Positions 48,108 through 57,531 of a stretch of 64,000 nt of DNA are shown piece by piece. The notes beneath the pieces are model-generated. The model made no database searches. It was given only the letters and a program-made list of their open reading frames with translations, and was not told where the DNA came from. Source of the DNA: Fragilariopsis cylindrus CCMP1102 (lineage: Eukaryota > Bacillariophyta > Bacillariophyceae > Bacillariales > Bacillariaceae); assembly GCA_900095095.1 (NCBI GenBank), contig FMBT01000305.1, positions 310,001-374,000 on the forward strand, written 5' to 3'. Made by a program: the position numbers and the translations under genes. Positions within the stretch are counted from its first letter, which is position 1, and every line of letters begins with the position of its first letter.

Positions 48108-49083
48108 AGAGCTGTCATGCGATATCTTGTTGTATTAAACCTTTGTATTTCCATGCGATCGAAACAATTCAGTTGATGTACCTTCCCCGTCTCTTTACCT
48201 TAACTTGATATGATCTAATAGCCTGTGCTTTACCTCTAGCTAGAGATTGACCACCCCATCATGGGATTTTGGACAGCTAAGTAGAGTCTTTGTTCACCAT
48301 TTTGTCTTCGATCCGTCTTCGTCGTAAAATAAAGTAACACTCGCATGCAACCAACTCTACAGTAAAATATAATCTATTGATAGTAATAGTAGAATAAACA
48401 TAATTAATGTGTTTTTTACTTACTAGAAAAACAATCTTACTTATAAGCATAGCTATTATAAACCGCTAGATGGTTCGAAATGAGCTTGTTTTATGTTGAT
48501 TTTTTTGGTGTATGATTTCAATCCTGTCTATGGTGGTATAACATTTTTGCTTTCTTTTGATCGTACGTACATCGCAATAATTTGAAGGATAAAATTGATC
48601 CGGGTGCGATGCATGCAGTGCGTAGTTGTGAAACGGTTGGCGATGATCATTGCATGTAGTTACTGTAATTAATTATAGAGCGTAAATCGAGGGATCGATC
48701 CATTGATTGATTCGTGATGACCATGTGTATGCATGTGTATGCATGTGTATGCATGGTTTTGCTGTGCTGTGCGCGTTGGTTGCAGTTGAATATGCTGTGG
48801 GGAGTACATATCTGGTGAATTTGATGTGATATGAAAGAGCGTGGCGTAGTTTTACTTGGGTAATGATGAACGGCTTCACTGTCATTGACAATTGTCGTCG
48901 TTGTGTGCGATGATCTTATTGTTATGATGATTTATGACATCTTGCCGAGAACCGCAGACTTTGATTTGGTCTGTCATCAGATGAGCGCAAAAAGAAAAGA
49001 AGAAAGGAAGACATAACAGATAGAGCGTATTCTGTTCCAACACACTCTTTTGTTCTTCCACTTTCATTTCTTCAAATTCTCTA
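48108..49083. other. Convergent intergenic region with a 10-bp tandem repeat
   Basis: Nearly 1 kb between the 3' ends of the unknown membrane protein and the bZIP gene. It contains three tandem copies of GTGTATGCAT (48723-48755). A minus-strand open frame at 48882-49106 has one charged, helix-like stretch, but I do not consider it a supported gene. Confidence 0.4.
48723..48755. repeat. Tandem repeat of GTGTATGCAT
   Basis: Three and a bit copies of a 10-bp unit containing the palindrome ATGCAT, in the intergenic region. Confidence 0.85.
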
Positions 49084-50650
49084 CTAGTATTGGAGAGAAA
49101 ATCCATGAATAATTTTAGGTTTTTCGATGAATCATATCTGTATTAAGAACATCCGATGGATTATTTTCGCTTTCAATGGACGAAGAAGAGGCGGATATAG
49201 GAGTAATCGGTGCCAAATCGAGAGAGAAACTGCACGAGGAAGAAGACCACTACTACTACCAACGTTGGTGGAATCAATTTTCTTTTCCTCCTCCTCCATT
49301 TTCTTCTTCTTGAAGAACATCATCGATGTCGATGTCGATGCCGATGCCGATGTCACCAACTTCGTTGATGGTGACTGTGACTTAACATCCTTCAATACAG
49401 CATTCATACGCTGATTGCTTGATTCTAATTCTTCAATCGTCTTTTCAATAGTAACAATAAAAGACTTCTTACGGTCTCTAGTCATCTTTGCATGGATCCG
49501 GTTTCGTTCTCGGCTGTATATTTGTATTATTTACCATAAGATATGAGATACGTGTGAAAGGGGGAAATTAGAAAATGCAGTTAGTTAAAATGCAATGAGT
49601 ATAGTATACTGTACGTGCGAATGGAAAGAGATAGCAAAACCGCGATTTAAAACAAAAAACATCCAACAATACATAACAGTACAAGACATAACACAATACA
49701 ACAACATAACACAACATGACATAAAATATAACATAACATAAAACGTACCGTAAGGATTCAAGCTGTTGCTTTGTCAATTGAGATCGGATACTATTATCGT
49801 CTGTATAGATACCAGTCTTCCAATTAATATGAGTTCGTCCATCTCCACCGATAAGTACAATTCGTCCATTGATCTCAAGCTTCAAAGGAAACGATACTGC
49901 TGCTGCTGTTGTAGTAGTAGTATTATTATTATTCCCAGTAGCAGCAGAAGATGGCGATGAACAGTCGTCAGCGTCAGTTGCAGTAGCAGCAATGTCTGAT
50001 TCTGATGCGTCAGAAACAAATCTCTTTCTTTTGCCTCCCGGTCCTATTCCTCCAATAGTCGTCTTGAAAATATCCTTACTTTCAAGGTCAGTTGCTTCCT
50101 TTATAAGAGATTGGATGGTAGCATCATGATCATGATCGTTATCAACATCATCATCAGTAACACCGGAAAAACCAACTAAGATTGATGCAATTGTACATGC
50201 TTCTAAACTTTGTTTTAATGCTTTATTCTCACCCCGTAAATTTTTTACCTTTTCTTGCAATACCTCTAATTGAACCTTTTTTCGACGTCTTGTACGACGT
50301 GCATGTTCACGATTGCGTTCTCGACTACGTGCAAGACGACGTTCTGTATCGTCTTCGTTGTCATTGTTGTTACTGTTACTGTCATTATTGTTGTTCTCGT
50401 CATCGTCATTTTCGTTGTTATCGACGTCACAGTCCGTTTCAGATAAAACGTTGTTGTCGTCGCCGCTGCTGCTGTTGCTTCTTGCACCAATATTCATAGC
50501 AGCGTTTGCAGATGACGTACTAGATGAAACTGGAACTTTGACGGCGCTTGTATTTGAACTTGGAAAACTGTATAAATTGCTAGCAATCTCCGCGGCAATT
50601 GCGGCTGCTAACGCATCGCTGCTGCTATTGATTTGATGACAATTGGACAT
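49084..50650 (-). CDS. bZIP transcription factor with two bZIP-like regions
   Basis: Nuclear DNA-binding factor. Exon 1 50650-49749, intron 49748-49514 (235 nt, with ACATAAC repeats), exon 2 49513 to about 49084. The N-terminus is Ser/Ala-rich, then very acidic and Asn-rich. The first bZIP is at ~residues 105-155: RSRERNREHARRTRRRKK with N-x7-R, then LEVLQEKVKNLRGENKALKQ. A middle region ends INWKTGIYTDDNSIRSQLTK. The splice joins CG with C to give LRRERNRIHAKMTRDRKK, a second basic region also with N-x7-R, followed by TIEKTIEELESSNQRMNAVL, a short zipper. This second region is the type I recall as common in diatom bZIPs. Downstream the frame shifts near 49250 and again at AAAAA (~49121), giving a probable end IIHGFSLQY. 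Confidence 0.82.
49661..49742. repeat. Degenerate ACATAAC repeats in the bZIP intron
   Basis: About ten imperfect copies of ACATAAC/ACAACAT in the intron of the minus-strand bZIP gene. Intronic; no function inferred. Confidence 0.7.
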
Positions 50651-51085
50651 CGTTACTTACTGAGTTATATAATATTATGATTATACTACTATCGTATTTT
50701 CTTATTTGTATTATGGCATTCAATCAATTACTGACTATTGACGCAGGTTTCTTTATTCTGTCACGCGAATACGATAGGAATGATGGGATTTTAACTTTGC
50801 TTCAACTTTTAACTTTTACACCGCGAAAGAACTAGTAGAGAAAACTAAAGTAGTCATTGCTCAAGCAAGAAGGGTGAGTGAGTGAGTGAGAGTTGCTAGA
50901 AAAAGAAAAAAACGTACTAGTACGACTGCACAACAATTGCAGCGAACAATTATCAAAAAAATCACAAAAAAAATATCACGATTGATTCATTCATTCATTT
51001 GCCTCGCGATTGTGACGTCGGCGATGATTGTGATAGTGACACCAACCGTTTGTGTCAAACGAGTCGAACTTTGCTACATTCATTA

Positions 51086-51432
51086 CTTCCTCCAGTCAAC
51101 GGAAAGTGCCGCGCGGGCTATCGGGTGAAACTTTTGCGATTTTTTTAACGTGCATTTTACACGTGCTAAATTAGTCTATCAGGTTGCCTATTTCAGAAGG
51201 AGATATAAAACTTCAGGATGTTGATATATGAAATCTGTGTAGAATAATAGTTTAGATGGAACCTTCAAATTTTGAAAGATATACTTTATTGATAGAGTTG
51301 CACACAGTTGAATGATGTATAGTTTTACTAGTATTTGCTAGGCATTATTTAGTTTTTTAATGATAGTGTGCTTTAGCGCGTGTTAATCTTCACCCGATAG
51401 CCCGCGCGGCACTTTCCGTTGACTGGAGGAAG
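51086..51432. mobile_element. MITE with perfect 44-bp terminal inverted repeats (347 bp)
   Basis: The left end CTTCCTCCAGTCAACGG (from 51086) is repeated in perfect inverted orientation at the right end (to 51432). Exact complementarity runs for 44 bp (51086-51129 against 51389-51432). TA flanks both ends (51084-51085 and 51433-51434), a TA target duplication. The internal ~260 bp is AT-rich with no coding capacity. CTTCCTCC with TA duplication closely resembles plant Stowaway ends and indicates a Tc1/mariner-mobilised element. The perfect repeats suggest recent activity. Confidence 0.9.
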
Positions 51433-51719
51433 TATTTCAGGCGCGATGATTGAATAATATGAATAAAAGAAGATAATGATCACACTAAAAGTTAGGGAGA
51501 CTGCATGGGAAATGAGTTAGATTCGAGACTGCGATGTGAGTGAAGAAAAATGGATGGCATATAGAAATGGCAAGATACCAACAATGCTTCACACCCTTCA
51601 GGATTACGATGATAAAACACAAAAACAACAATAGTATTTTTATCTGATTCAATCAACTAGTATAATTTTTATCACACTCATCATAATGGATCAAATACTC
51701 TAGCTTGTTGATAATCTCA

Positions 51720-51724
<5 letters not shown>

Positions 51725-51751
<27 letters not shown>
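51725..51751. repeat. (CT)n microsatellite
   Basis: About thirteen CT units between the MITE and the decayed copia fragment. Confidence 0.9.
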
Positions 51752-52099
51752 TTAATATAATGAGTCCCTACCATAGAAATCCATATGGGAAATCTAATGT
51801 GCATATGGATAACACATATTGATTGAGGATAAAAATTTATGTACCATTACTATCAAGTTTGGTACCTAAAACAAAAACAAATATGTGTTCTTAATGAAGA
51901 GGTCTACAGTATGGACAAAAAGAGAATGGAATGAAAAAACCCTAAACTACATTGTCCCTCCGCATACTCCTCACACTTGATTGTTCAATTCAAGAAGAAG
52001 AAGCAAATCAGGTAGACATGATAGTATACTACTTGATAAGAGCTTCAAAAGTGTGTAATGAGAGAGTATTTATTATTTATATTGTGATGTGTTAAATTG

Positions 52100-52430
52100 G
52101 GCATAGGGCATTATGACAAATGCAAATCTAATGCATGGCATGTTATCTGGAAAGGCCGTTACATTTCTATCTAGACTCCAACCGACTGGTAATGTGAGAA
52201 GCAATCTACCACAGAAACTGCAACGTATGGATCTGAATTTCTTGCATGCCGAACCTGTTTTGAGCAAATCATTGATCATCAACAATACCTTTGACAAGAC
52301 GGACTATACATGGGGAGACCATGATGCTATGATTAATATTGCTACTATTCTGGATGCAAAGTTACATAAACGACAAAACATTCTGTCCATTCACTTTGTT
52401 AGAAGTAAGTATGATTGCATATGGATACAT
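52100..52430 (+). pseudogene. Decayed Ty1/copia RNase H fragment
   Basis: An open stretch of about 107 codons translating ANLMHGMLSGKAVT at its start and YTWGDHDAMINIATI then DAKLHKRQNILSIHFVRS near its end. I recognise these as the RNase H region at the C-terminus of copia Pol, usually of the form ANLxHDxLSGKAVT ... GDNxSxINSS ... AKLHKRHNxLSFHxVR. The catalytic Asp/Glu pattern and the middle (DWYSKKQ...TATYGSEF) are degraded beyond recognition, and no RT, integrase or LTR is seen upstream. It is a dead remnant of a copia subfamily different from the element at 57 kb, which lacks this HKRHN-type ending in the part visible here. Confidence 0.65.
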
Positions 52431-52433
52431 TAA

Positions 52434-53180
52434 TTTGCAGCACCTTAAGTCAGAATGCAATATTGCCAATCATGAGAAACGCTCTACCTTTATGTTTCAT
52501 TGTTGATGAGTTGTAATAACCATAGACTAAATAAACAAGTGTGTAAATATAACAACCTTTTGCGTTTGAATTGATTGAGATATTGCCTTAGTATATATAT
52601 ATATATATATATATATATCTACATATGATTAACCACCATCCGGAAGGTTAGGTCTGTATTCAAAAGGATGAGTAGCCTGGTAGAACAACCCCAACAGTCT
52701 ATCTAGGGAAGTGAGTAGCAACCCCTACCATATTAATAACAAGATTAATAGCGTCTGTTTCACCCATTGTTTGTGAAACATATCATGCTGCTAAGGAGTA
52801 ATGACTTGGTCCTGTCCTTGGCGCTACTATTACTACTACTGCTACTAGATGACCATCATTTGACTGACCTCAGTAATTTCCTGTTTGTCTTAGTTTATCC
52901 TTTTCGTTTCCTTTTTATATCTTGGTTCTGTCTGTTGTGCAACTTGGAATAGGCTTTCTTCTATTGCTAGTATAGTTCAATCAACACAGTACGGTTCTAC
53001 AACTTTATGGGTCTGCTTCTGAGATAAGGTAGCTGATAAGAATACATATTCTAAAAGAGCTGATCATCGAGCTGGAGGGAAAACAAACATATAAAATATA
53101 TAACAAGGCAAATTAAAAATTCGACCTACTAGTATCCTAGCGCTTCTATTCAAATTTACATATTTCATTTAATGATAAAA
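52434..53180. other. Intergenic with TA repeat
   Basis: About 750 bp between the copia remnant and the Clp 3' end. Contains a TA repeat (52592-52619). An open frame at 52767-52952 with a Leu run is low-complexity and not supported. The left part may still be decayed copia 3' sequence. Confidence 0.4.
52592..52619. repeat. (TA)n microsatellite
   Basis: Fourteen TA units downstream of the copia remnant. Confidence 0.9.
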
Positions 53181-56100
53181 TTACTGGAATGAATCTGGTT
53201 CTTGCCTTGGAGGACCATCATCTAAATTTGGCACATCACCGAAGGCGGCGGTAAAGTCAAGGCTTTCTTTGCTGATACCTGCATCTTCGTCGACGTCAAT
53301 AAGCATAGTTTCTCCGTCAATTTCTCTACGAATTTCAACAACTTTCTTTCCCGAATTTGGATCTTTCAAATTCAATGACGCGGTATCGCCTTCTTGGATA
53401 AAATCACTCATGATTGCTTCAGCCATCGTGTCCTCGAGGTATCTTTGAACGGCTCTGCGAATGGGCCTAGCACCGTATATACTCGCACCTCCAAGGGCTT
53501 CTCTGGTTACTAGTTCGGCAATGTTGTCTGACACGGTCAATACAAGTTTCTGGTCATCCGCCACACGCTTCACTGTACTGGCGATCATATTTGTTGCGAT
53601 TTCTTTCAGTCTATCATAAGGCAAAGGCGAAAAGACAATAATTTCATCAATTCGGTTCAAAAGTTCCGGTTTCAAGGCTTCTTCTAGTGCACCCTTTACA
53701 ACGTCCGATGTCACTTGGTTTTCGTCGACATCTTGATCCATAGATTTAGCTGCTTCTACAATTTGTCTGCTACCAATGTTTGAGGTCATAACAAAAATAT
53801 TGTTCTTGAAGCTTACAGTTCGGCCCTTTCCATCAGTCAGTGTACCCTCATCCATGATTTGAAGCAACAAGTTTAAAACGTCCTCATGGGCCTTTTCTAA
53901 CTCATCGAAGAGAATCACCGAATGCGGCTGCCTTCGAACAGCTTCAGTTAATTGACCTCCTTCATCGTATCCAACGTAACCTGGCGGAGCGCCGATCAAC
54001 CGACTGGTGGAAAATTTATCCATATATTCGCTCATATCGATACGAATCATATTCTTTTCTTCTCCGAAATAAGTCTCGGCAAGAGACTTACAGAGTTCAG
54101 TCTGAACAACAACAAAAACAAAGAAAGACATAGCAAAGAATGACACAGTTAGTACCATTGTGTTCAGATCATAAATCGAGTCAAACACGTTTTTTCTTAT
54201 TTCTTTTTTCGTTCCTTACCTTTCCAACACCTGTTGGACCGCAGAAAAGAAGACTAGAAATTGGTCGTTTTCCGTCTCTCATGCCACTTCTAGCTCTACG
54301 AATGGCTTTAGAGACAGCTCTGACAGCAGGATTCTGACCTTTGATTCTCTTTCCGATCTCAACTTCTAGATTTGACAGTCGGGATTTCTCGCCAGTATCA
54401 AGTTTTCCAACAGGAATGCCAGTTATTTCCGAAACGACGGTTTGGATAGCATCTTCTGTTACATAGAACGACTCTTCATCTTCGTTTTGCTTTATCATGG
54501 ATCCAGCTTCATCAATCATATCAATCGCTTTGTCTGAAAATCAATCAGTATTTCATATGAGTGTCGACGACAGTATTAGAAACAACAGCAATTGTACGGT
54601 CATGTACTAGTACAACACACGCAATCGTCGCATAACTTTCTTACTATAATCCACTCAAGCATTTTTGAATTCAAACTTACCAGGCAAAAATCTATCATTG
54701 ATGTATCGATTTGATAGTTTTGTTGCTGCCACTAAGGCATTGTATGTATATTCGACACCATGAAACTCCTCGTATTTCGGTGATATAGCTCCCAAGATCT
54801 CGAGCGTTTCGAAAACGGTTGGTTCTTTTATTTCCAAAGGCTGGAAGCGTCTTTCAAGAGCGCCATCCTTTTCAATATATCTTCTGTATTCAGGTGTGGT
54901 TGTGGCACCCATCAAACGAAGCTCACCTCTTGCCAATGCTGGCTTCAAAAGATTAGCAGCATTCATTGCACCGTCACCACCACCACCAGTCCCTACCAAG
55001 TTGTGGATCTCATCTGTACGGGGAGGGGAGGAAGGATGTCAGATACTAATTGGATTATAAATAAATAGATAGAATACGCACAAGTACGATGTTAAATCCA
55101 AGCACACACACACACACACACACACTTGAAATACGTACCGATAAATAAAATTACATTATTCTCCGAAGCTTCCTTGATCAAATTTTTCATTTTGCGTTCA
55201 AAGTCACCACGATTGCTAGTACCCGCTACCAACCCTGCCAATTCAATGCTGATGACACGGGCACCTAAAAGAGATCTAGGACAAGGAGGTAAATTATAGT
55301 CAAAGTTTGTATCTGCTTTCTCGTCGTCGTCTGCTGTGGATGACGATTCTTCCTTTTCGTTACTTTTACCACCTGCTTTACTTTTATCACCTGATAAAAG
55401 ATCAGAGAGCTTGTTACTCATGTTTGATAAAGGATTGCTTTCTTTTTTAGCTTGTTCCATTTCAAGAATTCCATTAGCAAGAACTTGGGCAACGCCTTCT
55501 GCAACAGCAGTCTTTTTGAGGTGGAAGGGTTATGTTATGAGACAATGATATATTTTATATTATGATTAGTACAATAATATAAAACGAAATCAATATTTAT
55601 TTTCTAATGTATTTCTACATTTTTTTCACGTACCTTTCCAACACCGGGATCACCAATCAAACATGGATTGTTCTTGCGGCGACGACCGAGGGTTCTCAAT
55701 GCACTACGGATTTCCTGATCTCGTCCAAAGACCATATCAAGTCTCCCATCTAAAGCCATCTGTGTCATATCGACTCCAACATCATTCAACGTGTTGGTTG
55801 ATCCACCTTTACTTTCACTACCACCAACTACTACAGTATCTCTTACAATCAAATCACCTTCAGATTCAGAAATAGGTGTCATGGGAAGTGCATTGACTAA
55901 ATCTGTACAAAATTGTGTCACACTAAAACCACCTATACATATGAGAGTATATACGGTAGTACAGAACAGAACAGTAAGATTAGATTAAGACTAGAGTAAA
56001 TTAAATTGAATCAACAAACGACTTGAAGACGACAACGACTGAAGACGACAACGATGACAACAACGAATTAAAACGTTAAAACAGCCACGTGACTTAACCT

Positions 56101-56821
56101 TACCTGTTTCTCTATTGACCTGTTTTAATGCAGGAATTGTTCTTAATAAGTCCATTACAGGTACAGTATCAATTTTCATCTTATTATTATAACCCATCAA
56201 TGCCAGTATAACATGTTCCGAACGTACTGTAGGAGATTCCATCCGATCCGCAATTAGACAAGCCTTAGTCAATAGGATACGTGATTCATCCGAAAATGGC
56301 AATGGCTCTACATTAGTTGATTTATTACTATTTTCATCGATTTTATTCGGATCATAATTAAACGTGGATAATGTAAATTGGAGTGTACGGATCGCCGATG
56401 TTTCGACTTCATCGAAATTATCTATTTTGTATCGTTCTAATGTCCGTGCAGCTCGTTCGGGATGAGCCACCATACCACAGAATAAAATTTCATTATTTAA
56501 CGTTTCAAGTCCAATCGAATTTCCAATCTCATGTGCCTTCTGTATACCAGCAACACATTCATTCGACATACGATCTATAACCATTGTAAGTCCAGTAGTT
56601 CTGCTTCTCGTCGATCTTGTTTTCTTTGTCGTCGTCATTTTCGGTAATTTGTTGTTTTGTGTAACAACCCGCCCGACGAAAGAAGAAGCAGATGACAGTC
56701 TGCTTGAAGCAGGAGATGATAATATAATGGCCGGTGATGAAAATGCCATAATAGCACCGAATTTCGAAATCTTGTGCTTATTATTATTGTCGTCGCATGA
56801 CGAGAAAAAAGATCGTCGCAT
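53181..56821 (-). CDS. Clp/Hsp100 AAA+ ATPase, probably organelle-targeted
   Basis: Ring-forming unfoldase or disaggregase with two ATPase modules, about 985 residues, frame intact. Exons: 56821-56104, 55932-55634, 55511-55139, 55013-54681, 54533-54220 and 54101-53181, all GT-AG. Order: Ser/Arg-rich presequence, Clp N domain ([20 protein letters not shown] ... [12 protein letters not shown]), AAA1 with Walker A GDPGVGKT, Walker B VILFIDEIHN and [12 protein letters not shown], then AAA2 with Walker [32 protein letters not shown] and [11 protein letters not shown] ~55-residue Ser/Lys/Glu-rich insert sits in AAA1 between [10 protein letters not shown] and [14 protein letters not shown]. No long ClpB middle domain is present, and the IGF-type ClpP-binding loop is not visible after TSNIGSRQI. 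It therefore fits neither ClpB nor ClpC cleanly. The start is uncertain: a hydrophobic leader in another frame lies just upstream (56872). Confidence 0.9.
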
Positions 56822-57531
56822 AATAAAAGAAGAGCCGTCGTCCCTGCTAATAAAATTCTCGATCGCAATAATACCATTGTGACAATAGTTCTTGTACCAA
56901 GCAAATTTCTCAGAGCAAAGTATATCTTGTCTTCAATATTTAATAGCTATTACGGTACCGATAGTCTACTTTCTGCCTTGGTAACAATGATGATTAATAA
57001 ACAAATAAAGATTTTTGTGGATACGATTGACGCACACAATAAAACAACGGAAAAATGAGTTGTGTTGTTCTTCATAAATGTCGAAATGTGAGATGACGGC
57101 TGTGTAAAACAGTAGGTAGTTTTTGTCAAAGTAATTTAGATTGTGCGCGCACGTGATGTCAATTATATCATATGCAGATATTTAGTTAGTAGAAGAACTC
57201 ATAATTTAACATAACGTAAAACATAAACTTAACTTACTACGACTTTACTAATAGTGTGTACGTTTAATCTCTTCATAGGTTATGAGCAGTCCAAAATTAC
57301 TCTACTCTGATCTGACATCTTAACAAAATACACACTTTAACTACAACAAAAATTACATACCTATTGGCGAAGCGCCATCACCAACAATATAACTGTATAG
57401 GAGTACAGAACAACGGCACTTAACAGAAATTTAAGTGTATAAAACTTGACAGAAATCAATCAACAGAATTAAACTTTGACAACGACACATACTCTTCTCT
57501 GAAAAGAAGATCACAATCTATCATAACAACC
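56822..57531. other. Clp promoter, then probable 5' LTR and leader of the copia element
   Basis: The left part is the Clp promoter. Within it, TGTAA at 57103 and TTACA ending at 57357 could be the two ends of a ~255 bp LTR. Shortly after comes TGGCGAAGCGCCATCACC (57365-57382), which begins with TGG as a tRNA primer-binding site should. The right LTR is outside the window, so the boundaries are inference only. Confidence 0.3.

Larger units (their letters stand above)
50651..52072. other. Intergenic with MITE and CT repeat
   Basis: 1.4 kb upstream of the bZIP gene. It holds a GTGA tandem (~50873-50890), a 347-bp inverted-repeat element (51086-51432, listed separately) and a CT repeat (51725-51751). 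No gene recognised. The bZIP promoter lies between 50651 and the element. Confidence 0.5.

Noticed and set aside
48882-49106. Minus-strand frame with a charged helix (EFEEMKVEEQKSVLEQ)
   Set aside because: It could be a C-terminal extension of the bZIP protein, but the competing frame ending IIHGFSLQY needs only one extra A and looks better; no independent support for a separate gene.
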